DNA of 64,000 bases from Simmondsia chinensis (Eukaryota; Streptophyta; Magnoliopsida; Caryophyllales; Simmondsiaceae), in assembly GCA_018398585.1 (NCBI GenBank), contig JAGTTD010000008.1, positions 23,459,172-23,523,171 on the forward strand. The letters are read 5' to 3'. The notes below the pieces were generated by a model. The model saw only the letters and a program-made list of their open reading frames with translations, had not been told where the DNA came from and searched no databases. Numbering within the stretch: position 1 is the first letter of the stretch; every line of letters starts with the position of its first letter. Below are positions 44,453 through 55,688 of the stretch, in pieces. Both the position numbers and the translations under genes were made by a program.

Positions 44453-46420
44453 GTGAGAGTCCCTGAACCTAAACGTAAAACGTTTGGCGAAAAAGGCATC
44501 GATAGCATATTTGTTGGGTATGCACCGCATAGTAAGGCGTATCGATTCTATGCAATTGAGCCAAATGATTATGTTGGTATTAATACGATAATAGAGTCGA
44601 GAGATGCCATCTTTGATGAGAATCGGTTCACCTCTATCTTTAGACCGAGGGATTATGTACCGGTTGATAATAACACAGCGGTGTCGTATGGTGATGATGA
44701 TGTTCACCATGAGAGGGAACAAACCTCTGATTTTACTCCAGAACTCCGAAGCAGTACAAGAGTAAGGAAAGAGAAATCTTTTGGATCGGACTTCTATACC
44801 TTTGCGGTAGAAGGTTCGAGAAATGATGTGGTCTCTGTTGTACCGCGTTGTTATGTCATGGAGGCTGACCCTATGACGTTTGATGAGGCAATGAGGTCTC
44901 ATGATGCCGCTTTTTGGAAAGAGGCAATTAATGATGAGATAGATTCCATCATGGGCAATAATACCTGGATATTAGTGGATCTTCTACAAAGTAGTAAGCC
45001 GATTGGGTGTAAATGGATCTTCAAGAAGAAGATGAAAGTCGATGAGACTATTGATAAGTTCAAGGCCCGATTGGTGGCTAAAGGTTTTACCTTGAAACAT
45101 GGGTTACACTACTTTGACACTTATGCCCCCGTGGCGAGGATATCGACTATAAGAGTGTTGATCGCTCTTGCCTCTATGTATAAACTCGTAATTCACCAAA
45201 TGGATGTGAAAACGGCCTTTCTGAATGGTGAATTGGAAGAGGAAGTGTACATGAAACAGCTTGAAGGGTTTGTTGTACCGGGCCAAGAGAGGAAGGTATG
45301 TAAACTCGTACGCTCTTTGTATGGCTTAAAGCAAGCCTCGAAACAATGGCATCAAAAATTTGATGAGGTTGTTCTAAACAACGGGTTCATGATAAATGAA
45401 TTGGATAAGTGTGTATATAGCAAGTTCGAGAATGGCAAAGGTGTCATAATTTGCTTGTATGTGGATGACATGCTGATATTCGGTATGGATCTAGAGCAAG
45501 CAGAGAGGACTAAAAGGTTTCTCTCTGAAAACTTTGCTATGAAAGACATGGGTGATGCTGAGGTAATCCTTGGTATAAGGATTGTAAGGAATTGGAACTC
45601 CATATCCTTGACTCAATCCCACTGTGTGGAGAGTTTGTTGAAGAGATTCAACTGTGGTGCACGTGCACCGGTGCTCACACCCATGGACGCAAGTTTGAAA
45701 TTGGTACCGAATAGGGACCCACCTGTTTATCAGTTGGATTACGCCCGAGTCAATGGGCGTCTGATGTACGCCATGACGAGCACTAGGCCTAACATAGCCT
45801 ATGCTGTTGGAATGCTTAGTAGATATACTAGCAATCCGAGTAAGGTACATTGGCAAGCGGTCTATAGAGTACTGAAGTACGTGAAGAGTACCATTGACTA
45901 TGGTATTTCGTATGTGGGGCATCCCCCGATTTCGGAGGGATACTCGGATGCCAATTGGATCTCACATGGGGAGGATCATGCATCCACGAGTTGATGGGTT
46001 TTCTTACTCGGTGGAGGTACAGTGTCTTGGGGTTCCATGAAACAGACCTGTATAGCAGATTCTACCATGGCAGCGGAGTTTATAGCTCTTGCTTCCGCGG
46101 CTAAAGAAGCCGAATAGTTAAAGGATCTCTTGTACGAGATACCTTTGTTGCATAAGCCGATTTCACCGATCTCTATCCATTGTGATAGTCAAGCTACGCT
46201 TTCTAAAGCATACAGTGAGGTGTACAATGGGAAGTCTCGACACATTGGTGTGAGGCACAGTATAGTGAGGCATCTGATTCGAGAAGGTGTCATCACTGTG
46301 GATTTTGTGAGGACAAGTCAAAATCTAGCAGATCCGTTCACAAAAGGCCTTGCTAGAGACATAGTTCTGAAAACGTGCACAGGGATGGGGTTGAAACCTG
46401 TCATTTTTAGTCACCCATGA
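44453..46420 (+). pseudogene. pol: Reverse transcriptase and RNase H of copia element
   Basis: A 513-codon frame (44453-45994) holds the end of integrase (KGIDSIFVGYAPHSKAYRF) and a full copia RT: NNTWILVDL, KARLVAKGFTLKHGLHYFDT, YKLVIHQMDVKTAFLNGELE, SLYGLKQASKQWHQKFDEV and the catalytic ICLYVDDMLIFG. RNase H begins GYSDANW near 45940. TGA at 45992-45994 and TAG near 46117 interrupt the same frame, which continues to 46420 with IHCDSQATLSKAYS and HIGVRHSIVRHLI, ending LADPFTKGL plus a short tail. The catalytic residues are kept in both domains. Only a few single-base changes separate it from an open gene. Confidence 0.95.
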
Positions 46421-46976
46421 TTGGCCCTCAACTCGCGCCTAGTCAGACGCTAGGTCTCGGGTTCAATGAGTGAGTTTTATCATCCATGTGGCTGCAAGCG
46501 CAAAAGAATTTTTCCATCCCGTGTGTGGAGTGCTTGGTACTGCGTCAGAGATTTAAAGGATGAGCGTAAGCTCCTAATGGACCCGACCTTGATAATCTTG
46601 TAATAGAATGTCGGTCGCAGGACATGATCTGTTGGGGTCCACCTTAGTGAGTGTGAAGTTTGGCCCGCTTCAAGGGGTGATTTTTGACAAAGGGTTTGGC
46701 CCTGATACACTTGCGAAGGGTACAAGACACACGGCGTCATATGTGTCGATCTGAGAGGTGTAAGGTATGTACGGGGGGTAGATTGCCTAGTGCGTGGTGA
46801 TGTGTTCAGTTAGTCAAAAGGGTTGAGTGGTTCAAAACTTAGTCTACCATCTTCGATCCGATTAATTGTAAACATGTCATCACTAGCTGGGGGTTCAATC
46901 GATAGACACCCTCATTGATGTGCGACATGGCCTCCTTTAACTTAGAGATGTCGTTTGTGAGAATGACTGTACTTTG
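46421..46976 (+). other. 3' non-coding region of copia element
   Basis: No frame of interest. This length between pol and the polypurine tract is common in copia elements. Confidence 0.7.
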
Positions 46977-46991
46977 AAAATAGTGGGGGAA
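46977..46991 (+). other. Polypurine tract of copia element
   Basis: gaaaatagtgggggaat lies directly before the 3' LTR start TGTTGATG. Confidence 0.85.
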
Positions 46992-47626
46992 TGTTGATGT
47001 ATTTTCAAGTTGTGTAATGAAATTGTGAATGAAATGTTTCGAAGTTGGTCCCAAATGTGTGTTCTAAGTGTTTGAGTGTGTTTAAACGTGGATCGGGATG
47101 TGTATCGATACACAGGGCTGGTGTATCGAGACATATTCGTACAAAATAGGACTGTAGAAGTGTGTGTAGACACACACAGCCCGTGTGTTGACACACAAAT
47201 CAACAGAAAGTTACTGTAGACTTGTGTGTCGACACATAGATCTACAGTAAAGGTTTTGCAGACCTGTGTGTCAACACACAAGGGCAGTTTTCCAGATTTA
47301 CGCGCGTTACCTACCCGTGTTTTTGCACCCCTTTTTTGGGGTATGTTTTGGGACATTTTCTTTCACTTGATTTATTATATATACCCCACTAGTTTGATTG
47401 TTGAATTATGAAGAAAAAAGATCTTTACTTGTGAAAAACGGTCGTTCTCTTACATCTCCCTATATCTCCCTTTACATAATTTCACTCAATTTCATTTGGT
47501 TATCGTTGTATCGCCGAGACTATTTTATATGCTGAAATAAGTCTTAAGGAAAGTGACATCATGCCCCGAGACCTGTAGATCGAAAAGTTACCCATTTACT
47601 TTATTTTGCAAGTGTTTACACCAACA
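46992..47626 (+). repeat. 3' LTR of copia element
   Basis: It is 42 bp longer than the 5' LTR because it has four palindromic units, not three (47161-47177, 47183-47197, 47223-47238 and 47264-47280). Three of the four centres read TAGA, TTGA or TCAA in place of TCGA. Confidence 0.93.
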
Positions 47627-47631
47627 TTATG

Positions 47632-47769
47632 GAGACTTCTATGGAAATTTCGAAGTTTATGAATCAAAAATTTTGGGCTTCATGTTATGATGAGGGAATT
47701 CATGATAGTACAATCGTATAGCGCCCTTCTTATTTAAACCTCTGTGCTATATTATCTAGGGGCATTACA
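47632..47769 (+). repeat. Tekay/Del-like 3' LTR, second part
   Basis: Continuation of 39592-40734 after the copia insertion. It ends ctaggggcattaca, the usual end of Tekay/Del-type LTRs. Confidence 0.65.
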
Positions 47770-49680
47770 ATATGCATCATTTTGGTTGAACCGAGACTCC
47801 TTCTTAGGTACATAATTTTGGCTCTGCTATGAGACAAGAGGAGTTTTTCAAGTGACCTTCATAGGCTAAACGCAGTTTGGTGCCCAACACCATGAATTAC
47901 CTTTTCATTAGAAAGGAATGGTAAAAGCCAGGCTAGTAGAAAGCTGTCTCTTTGTTTCCATTGCACAAACTCCACATTTAGTTGAGATTAATTATTTTGA
48001 TCAGTCGTAGAATCAAGAAACTTGGGAGGGTAAGGATTAATGCCGTGAATGTGGCCAATGAGATTTAGTGCTGAAAAAAAAAGCTGTAACAATAGTCTGT
48101 CATACAGGAAAGTTATCCCTTTTAAGTTTGGTTCATGGTTGATGATTTACATTCAAGAATGTGCCAGATGGTTGGTTTGAAGGTTGATTGGCTTGGGTGT
48201 AGGATGGTAATTAATTAGATTAGGATAAATTTGGATTAGCCATGACGACTGCTACTCTTTATGGATTTGATACCAAGAAAGGATTTGGAAAAAACAACAG
48301 AAACTGTTAAGACTTATTGTATTATTTTGCTATATTACATTCACAATGAACAATGCTATATATAGAGTATAAGTCAAATTCAAAAGGGATAAAGATTAGA
48401 GCAAAATAGCAACCCAATCAATAAATATTGGACCTAATATATGCAAGCCAGATATAATATCAAGGCGAGGATTTTCCTGCAGGTTAGAAACTAAAAGCAC
48501 TGGAGATTTCAATCAAACAAGATTATTTAAATTTAGTTAGGATTTATTTATCTACTATCACTACGTAAGTAATATGGTTTATTTTCCAACAGTGATTAAA
48601 ATTTTTCACTGGGAATTGCTTTTGGAAACGTATGGCTTGTTCCTTGAATCAGTTTATGTGACGTGTAGAGGCGTGAAATGTATGCGGTTGTATTGTTTGT
48701 TGTTGGTTCTTGTTGCTGTATCCGTTCACTTGTTTCGATTGATTTATATTATGTACTTATAATTTTTTTTTTGTGGCCTAGAAACTTGCACAAATGTATC
48801 CAATATTTAGTCAACCAATGTGGTTTTCCATTTTATTATATGTTGCTTTTCATGTTCTATTACTACTGATATCTTAATATTATTCTAATGACATATCATT
48901 ATTTAATTTTATTTTCCCTAACTTTCACATATTTTTTGAAGCTATTCATAGTACCCGAATATTTTTATTACAACATGGATGTATTTCTTACTACTATTAG
49001 TACCGTCTTTCCTTTGGAATTTGAAAATTACATAACTTAATCCAATCATAAGTCATTGGTATAATCATAATCACAGAACTTCATAAACAACATGTATGTT
49101 ATTTGTGCTTCATATATTTATATTACAGTATTTTGCTTCTAATTTCATAATTGTGTATCGAAAAAGAAGAGGTAAAAAATTATTATTTGTATTTGGGGCA
49201 TTCTGCCATCATTGAACTTTTTTTCCTTGGGGTTTCAATGGGAGATTGGTTTTTGGAAACGGTCTTTAGAGTTTTGAATTTTCTAGTCTTATAACTTTTT
49301 TACCGGTTTTAGTTTTTTATTTTATAGGATTTTTTGTTATTTTATATTGTTATCAATTATATATCATGGTGATTTCTTTTGTAATATTGAGCTGAAGTTC
49401 TATTTTATAATACTAGATATCTTTGCACTGTGAATATTTCGTAATTATTCTTGATAATCGGTGTTAGCATAACAAATTACTATTTGATTGGGATTGGTCT
49501 TCTTTTTCTTGATGTATATATAAAGGACCCTGGCCTTCTTTTTTTAAATATACGAAAATGCAAAACTGGGGCTGGGACTTTACAGCTCCTCAACTCTCTT
49601 CTTCTACCTCTCATGAATGCTCCTTCCTTGTTTCGCATAATCAAAAAACTAATATGGTACGAACAATTCTGCTGCTCCTT
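47770..49680. other. Spacer with a possible minus-strand copia LTR
   Basis: AT-rich with no supported gene. At about 48264-48592 the minus strand starts TGTTGGAAAATAAACC and ends near a degraded primer-site word cttggtatcaaatcc, with a TATA-like ctatatatag at about 48355. This may be a copia LTR, but no duplication was found. Confidence 0.35.
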
Positions 49681-49685
49681 CATGA

Positions 49686-50065
49686 TGTCATTAACACTAT
49701 ATGGGATAAATACTCAAAGGTAGTTCGAATGTATTAGACACCCATTAGTATTAGTTAAGGTTGTTAGATACTCATTTGTATTAGGCACTCATTCTTGTAT
49801 TAGCTTGTTAGTTGTGGTTTGGAGGGTGTGTAGTTAGTTAGAGCTTAGATATTTTGTAGCTATCTCTATAAGTAATGCTCATTCACCTGTAAGAAGGTAT
49901 TCAAATGATAATACAGTACTCAATTCCCTTTACTTCCCTCCATTCTCTCTACTTCTCCCTCTATTCTCTCTAATTCTCATCTTTTCTCATCTCCTTCTCA
50001 ATTCTTCCTCTCCCCAAACTCTAATTCTCTTAGTAATGATCCAAGTTCCACCTCGACTCATGATT
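49686..50065 (+). repeat. 5' LTR of non-autonomous element
   Basis: It matches 52159-52538 closely. Its second half is rich in ctctct, tctccctctattctctcta and similar words, a style shared with the LTR parts at 41760-41890. Confidence 0.93.
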
Positions 50066-50067
50066 GT

Positions 50068-50079
50068 TGGTATTAGAGC
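50068..50079 (+). other. iMet-type primer binding site
   Basis: TGGTATTAGAGC differs from TGGTATCAGAGC at one base and lies 2 bp after the LTR. Confidence 0.85.
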
Positions 50080-50246
50080 TCAATCTTGAGCATTAAAAAC
50101 ACACAAAAATGTAATGCAATTTGATCAAGTAATCAAGAAACAGTGTTGAGTTCATTTCAGATGCTGCAGAATTGTGATCTAGTGATTTTGCTGCAATACA
50201 CCTTCACGCTTTGTTCTTGAGACTTAAAGCCTTACATTAGGACAAA

Positions 50247-50580
50247 ATGGGAGCCGCAACTACACTCTTGGTAAGAATCTCGAATGCCCTTTGTCCTATC
50301 ACCAAAAATGTCCTCCAGCAAGTCTTTAATCCCAATGGTCATATTGAAGAAATGACAATCAACTCAATAACTAACCAAGAGATTGAAGCCTATGTGACAT
50401 ATTCTTCAATAAACCAAGCTGCCTCGGCCCATTATCAACCTACATGGAAGAAACATCTACGACAATTGTTGCATGTTGGATGTTCAATTCTTCAATCCTT
50501 GGGTGGAAATTGGAGAAACAAAAAGAAATCCTTCAAATGAGCCTTCGAGTATGCAAGATCTACATCATAAGGAGCACATT
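50247..50580 (+). pseudogene. Captured RRM domain resembling polypyrimidine-tract-binding proteins
   Basis: The frame from 50247 reads TLLVRISNALCPITKNVLQQ, VFNPNGHIEEM and EIEAYVTYSSINQAASA. This follows an RRM pattern of PTB/hnRNP-L type: a beta-1 RNP2-like VRISNAL, P-I-T-x-x-V-L in helix 1, and an RNP1-like EAYVTYSS. After a one-base shift near 50442 the next frame continues HGRNIYDNCCMLDVQFFNPW, matching the PTB word G-R-N-I-Y-D-x-C-C-x-L-D-I-Q-F. Together they make one nearly complete RRM. PTB proteins regulate splicing and RNA stability in plants. Whether the segment was ever expressed from the element is unknown. The identification is by eye and no intron is seen in it. Confidence 0.68.
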
Positions 50581-52145
50581 AGCAGAGATCAAGTTGATAT
50601 TGCAGTGAAACAATTGGATGTTCATAAAGAAATTGCAACAGCAAGACATATAAACAATGCAAAACTTCAACTTAAGCCAAATAAGGATCTGCGAATGCAA
50701 GTTCCTAATGTTAATCCAAAGGTTGCAGTAGTAGTTCTTGGAGAACAGAACATTAATGTGAAGCAATGCAGTAGGAATCATCAAAAATTGGATTCTATAA
50801 ATGTTGGGAAGTTCGTTACAGCAAGCTTGGCTTCAACTTAGGGTGAAATGGAAGCAATACAAGCTATTGAACAAGATGTAATTCACTGAAAATTGCATCT
50901 AAGAAACCACAAGTGACCATCAAAGTCCAAAGTAGCAGATGGTTGAAATTGAAGCTGGTATTACAATCTATCTTTGAGATGAAGTTAGCAATCAATCTTA
51001 GTCTCAAAAGGTGTTTTACAAGCAGGAAATTAAGAGCTTCGATCAAGCCAATTTTGGTCTACAAAGAAGAACCTCCTGATTTTCTTCTTCTCAATTCCAA
51101 TAAAGTGGTTCTTGACAAGCCTTACATGTTTAAGAACATAAAATTGAGGCAGCCTAAGATGATGTTATGGTTAATTGATAAACTTAGTGCATCTTCTTGG
51201 ATCAAAAGTATGTTGAAGAGGGCAAGAAGAATGAAGAATTCTATCAGAAGTGGTACAAGTGCAGCAGGGAATCAGGGTGATGCTACTGCAACACAACTAA
51301 AATCAGCACAGAAGTGTTCTAATCTTATCTCAGTGCACAAAGATGCTTTAATTCAGCTGAGATTTGGGTTAGATCAGATCCAAAGGTAGGCTCAAATGAA
51401 TGAAGCTGATGTTTATGCAACAAAGAACACTAACAATAGGCCCCTTGATCAAAGAGAAGTGGACAAGTTAGAATTGAAGCTTGCTGTTTAGGTCAACAGA
51501 GAGGAGTTCAGCAGTGCACTGGGCAAGTTAAAAGCTTGTATTGGCCAAGTTAAAAGCAAGGGACATGTCCCTAAGGTACAAGCTAATGTTAGGCCTCCCG
51601 AATACCTTGGAATGATACTTCAACTACCAGTATACTAGTGGGGAAGGAAATTAGAAGTCATTGCTGCACCAGGATGTAAGGAATTAAAGAGGAAGCTGGA
51701 AAAGATTATGCAAGCTCGTGGGATTCATCAAGGCCCCAAGACCACTATAGTCATCACAATGGTTCACAAATGGGTGTCAAGGATCCAACGCTCTCATGGC
51801 TGCAGTTTTTGAGTGTCATGGATCCAAGGAAATAGAGGACAAGTCTCATTATCAGGTGCTGATTTTCAAGGGGTTTTACTTGAGTGCTGGCTGTTTGTGA
51901 GCATGAGGAGGCAAGCGGTTGAGTTGACTGCATCCAAGGCTTGGCTGATCTAGTATGACATGGGAAGACCTCCTGATGTAAGTTGTTCAAATCAGATGCA
52001 AGACATTGCAGCAGCACAAGCCATTCTGTCCAAATTCAGCACCAAATTCAACATTCCAGCTGCAGTTTCTGAGGTTTTCAGCATCAATAAGAATTCTTCA
52101 AGTCTCAAGCCTCTCTAACAAGATTCTTAAGGACAAGAATCTCTA
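50581..52145 (+). other. Interior of non-autonomous element, unrecognised frames
   Basis: Frames at 50473-50841 (after the RRM end) and 50913-51389 are basic and lysine-rich, without a known domain. Stops are frequent further on. They may be remnants of the captured transcript or of ancestral gag. Confidence 0.4.
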
Positions 52146-52158
52146 AAGGGGGATGTAA

Positions 52159-52538
52159 TGTCATGAACACTATATGGGATAAATACTCAAAGGTAGTTAG
52201 AATGTATTAGACACCCATTAGTATTAATTAAGGTTGTTGGATACTCATTTGTATTCGGTACTCATTCTTGTATTAGCTTGTTAGTTGTGCTTTGGAGGGT
52301 GTGTAGTTAGTTAGAGCTTAGATATTTTGTAGCTATCCCTATAAGTAATGCTCATTCACTTGTAAGAAGGTATTCAAATGATAATACAATACTCAAATTC
52401 CTTTACTTCCTTCTATTCTCTCTACGTCTCCCTCTATTCTCTCTAGTTCTCATCTTTTCTCATCTCCTTCTCAATTCTTCCTGTCCCCAAACTCTAATTC
52501 TCTTAGACATAATCCAAGTTCTACCTCGGGTCGTGACA
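52159..52538 (+). repeat. 3' LTR of non-autonomous element
   Basis: It pairs with 49686-50065. The ends TGTCATGA and TCGTGACA form a short inverted repeat. Confidence 0.93.
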
Positions 52539-52543
52539 CATGA

Positions 52544-53034
52544 TTTTTCATCTTTTTCTGCTAGATCTTGAAGTTTATTGTCTAATTTGAAGACCTATTT
52601 GGCACCCTTTTCTTTTTTTTGCGTTTTTCGTTGTCCTATTGTCACAGAAAGCCATGTTCTACTTCTTTTGCTATTTTTGTCTAATCATTATAATGAATTT
52701 GGGTTTTCTCTTCTTTGATTGTAGATCAAGTGTGTCGATTTTGTTTCTCTATTCTTTTCTTCAACCACTTGTCTTGAGGACTTGGATAGAAATTGACTTG
52801 ATCGTACAAATTTTAGGGTCTATTTTTTCGCGGATAATCAAGGGCTGAAATGACAAACAATGACTAGGTACTGCTTCCTTCAAATGTTGAATAATAGAAT
52901 CAAGTTGGTCATGTACAAACAACAACTCTGCAATAAGAAGACACAACTTCTCCATTCTTCTTAAGTTCGAGTGATAACCCTTACACAATTCTTGTGACGG
53001 AACCACTCTTAGGACCTGAGAATTAAAATGCTTG
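52544..53034. other. Spacer, no supported gene
   Basis: T-rich, intron-like sequence. Nothing recognised. Confidence 0.5.
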
Positions 53035-53560
53035 GGCTTGGTTAAAGCAAGTCTCTAGAGCTAAGAACAAGCTTGGTTTCGTGAACGGGAGTATACTGGA
53101 ACCAAAGATTACTGATGCATACTATGCATCTTAGCTTAGGTGTGACAATATGGTGACAGCACATATAGTCAATTCTGTGTGAGCCGAGATAGGTGTGCGT
53201 ATCATGTATAACGGAAGTGCCAAGGAGATTTGGTGTGATATAAAAGAGCGCTACTCATAGAATAACAGGCCTCACATTTTCCAAAATTAACTTCATACTT
53301 TGCAAAATTAAAGGCACTTTGGGATGCGCTATCAGGTTTTAGACCACCTCCTACTTACTCTTGCAATGCTATGAAATCATGTACATGTGAAGAAATGAGA
53401 TCTTTCCATAGTATCCATCATGAACATCAAATAATGCCATTTTTAATGGGTCTGAACGATACTTTTACATCTTTTTGTGACCAAATTCTAGAGCCCCAGT
53501 CTTTACCTTCAATAAATGAAGCATTTTAAAAAAAATAGTTCAACACAGAAAAACAGCATG
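53035..53560 (+). pseudogene. gag: Copia-type gag fragment
   Basis: The plus strand reads RAKNKLGFVNGSILEPKITD, then RCDNMVTAHIVNSV, RIMYNGSAKEIWCDIKERYS, and in another frame LWDALSGFRPPPTYSCNAMK and IMPFLMGLNDTFTSFCDQIL. This follows the order of copia gags (N-GFINGS/T, WDDLKERF, LWDEL, FLMGLN). Several stops and a frameshift near 53300 break it. No LTR or pol is attached on either side, so it is an isolated relic or a captured gag domain. Confidence 0.75.
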
Positions 53561-55640
53561 AGATAACAGATCTTGGTGCTGCTCTGATTAGTATTGTTGA
53601 TGGAATGGAAATGATTGGACATGCTAGTGATGGAAAACTCACAAGAAAAATGGAAAAGAAAGAATGCCCTTTATGCACACAGGGCCAAGTAATAGAGAAA
53701 TGTCGCTCAACCATCCCCATCTTTGCTCTACCTTATCCATTCGTGCTTTTCCATTGTTGCTCGATCTCTTCCACAACAAAGCCTATTTTTTGTTTGTTTG
53801 AGGTCATTTTAGTTTGCCCTAATTTGAAATTTCTGTGGTTCCGATCTAATTCTAGCATATTTTTAAAGTAAATGACCTAAAATATACATTAATATGTTTG
53901 ACATTGTGCTTTTCATGTATTGTTGTTTGATAGTTTTGTGGTGTTAGTATTTTTTTCATTTTGGTTATCTTTTGTTTTAGTTTAGAGCTAATCCTAAAGT
54001 TGTTTCTTAATGACGTTATCATTTATGAAGCTTTGAGTTGTGTAAACTTAGGTTTCATTGTCCTTTTTCTTGGGGCTAGTTGTAACTATCAAGTCAAGAA
54101 AATGTTGTTTGTGTCACCGAGGGACTCAAATGACACATATGAATCTTGTCTTTGTTGGGTTTATGACAATTTCTTTGATGAAGTTCCGAGTTGTGTTACC
54201 AACACCTAACTATGGCCCTGTGCTTTGATCAAATATTTACATTAATTCACTACTGAACTAGATTTCTTAGTATGCCAAACAAAATAGTGATGTGTGGTCC
54301 TCTGGAATGTGCTCATATCTTATGCTCCTTTTGAGGTTAGCAATTTAATTACAAAGCAGACGCTACTTCAATCTTTGTTTTAGCCTTGGACTAACATCTC
54401 ATTGTCTTATAAATGTCCTTTCTTTTAGGTGTGCTTATTGAGCTTTAGAATCTTTGTTAGAACTCGATTTTATAAGATATTAACAGAATTAGTACGTTTG
54501 TTGACACAACACACTGGTCTAATCAAGTCGAATTGAGCTTGTTAAACTAAGTTGAGCTCATTACCAGTCTAAACTTACTATTGAGCTTGGTTTACTAGTA
54601 AAACATTAGCAAAGTTGAGGCCTTGGACAGGGTGTTTTAGATGCATATCCTTAATACCACTTACCTACCAAAACAAAAGATTGCTTGTTCAACATGACAT
54701 GCTTGAACTTTGCTTGAACTTTGTTCATCAGGTGGTGTAAGTGTGATATTCTCCTTACTTTGATTTATGAGTATAGAGCCAAAGGTGGCAATTAACGGAG
54801 GATATATTAGTTTGAGACTCATGGACCAACTATTTTCCAAATTTTTTGCTTTTCGATTTTTGTTCTTTTGCCTCTTTCCTAGGTTATCCCTCATCTTCCT
54901 CTCTTCCCCTCTTCCTACAATAGATGAATTTAGTATGCAGTTGAATGAATTTTGTACCAATAAGTTTGCTTCTAAAGGTCAAGGGAAAGGGAAATAGAGG
55001 CAAATTTGCTGCCCATGTAGTAAGTGTTTTTTTTAGATTTTGGGGGTTAAGAAATGAGCTCTATGATCATCTGATTGCCAATGATTTTGTAGGAAAGTAT
55101 GATCAACATTTCCATGGGGATGAGTCTTCGTTCAATAATTGAAAGTTGGTTTGGAGACTTAAGATCAAATGAGAGCTCTCTTCAGGCACTGGAACACCTT
55201 AGCAGCACGGGTATTTATAATAGACTAAAAGAACATATTTTGACTATGTATGTATCGTAATATTTTTTTTACGTGTTTTCTCATATGTTTTTTACATAAT
55301 GTTGCTGCAATCAACAGATGTAATTCACTTATGCATAAATATAGGCACTTTTTTGGTAGAAAAAGCCCTAAAAAATTAGCCATAGATTAGTAAAAGAGCT
55401 CTCTAACTGTTATTCTCAATTTAGCCATTGTTACAATTAGAATAGACTAAGATTTTATTGCAACTTCTTGCTTTGGTACCATTTGTAGCTACAAGCGGAT
55501 CCTGATAAGCAACCCCTTTGCGAGTAGAAATGTTCGTGCTGACACGCAAAAAAACACCTAGTAGAGAATACAAAGAGGATGTAGAGAGCAATGTAAATTT
55601 TAAGTTGATTTATTAGTAAGTTAACAATTGATATCTTACT
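53561..55640. other. Spacer, unrecognised; possibly intronic
   Basis: Short frames (for example 53605-53871, 54767-54997 and 54945-55142) show no family words. T-rich stretches next to AG are compatible with introns of a plus-strand gene, but nothing fixes a gene model. Confidence 0.35.
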
Positions 55641-55688
55641 TTGTTTGACTCTTCGTTGATTTATACATTTATGAAGAGTGAAGTTCAG

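Larger units (their letters stand above)
40735..47626 (+). mobile_element. Nearly complete Ty1/copia element
   Basis: LTRs of 593 bp (40735-41327) and 635 bp (46992-47626) begin TGTTCATGTA or TGTTGATGTA and end acaccaaca. The 5-bp duplication ttatg is perfect (40730-40734 and 47627-47631). Gag, protease, integrase, RT and RNase H all remain in order, with a handful of stops and two frameshifts, so this is among the younger insertions. A separate 1,050-bp unit lies between the 5' LTR and gag (41331-42380). The primer site is not obvious: after removing that unit the LTR is followed by atcttaaggcc. Confidence 0.95.
49686..52538 (+). mobile_element. Non-autonomous LTR retrotransposon carrying an RRM-like gene fragment
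   Basis: LTRs of 380 bp each (49686-50065 and 52159-52538) begin TGTCATTAAC or TGTCATGAAC; the 3' copy ends TCGTGACA. The duplication catga is perfect (49681-49685 and 52539-52543). An iMet-type primer site follows the 5' LTR and a polypurine tract (aaagggggatgtaa) precedes the 3' LTR. The 2.1-kb interior has no gag, protease, integrase or RT. It has an RRM-like segment and other unrecognised frames. It depends on enzymes from another element, probably copia by LTR and primer style. Confidence 0.93.

Noticed and set aside
44330..44902. 190-aa frame on the minus strand opposite copia integrase/RT
   Set aside because: Shadow of the strongly conserved plus-strand pol.
40735..47626. A fully intact, active copia element
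   Set aside because: At least five in-frame stops and two frameshifts are visible, and the LTRs differ in length and sequence.
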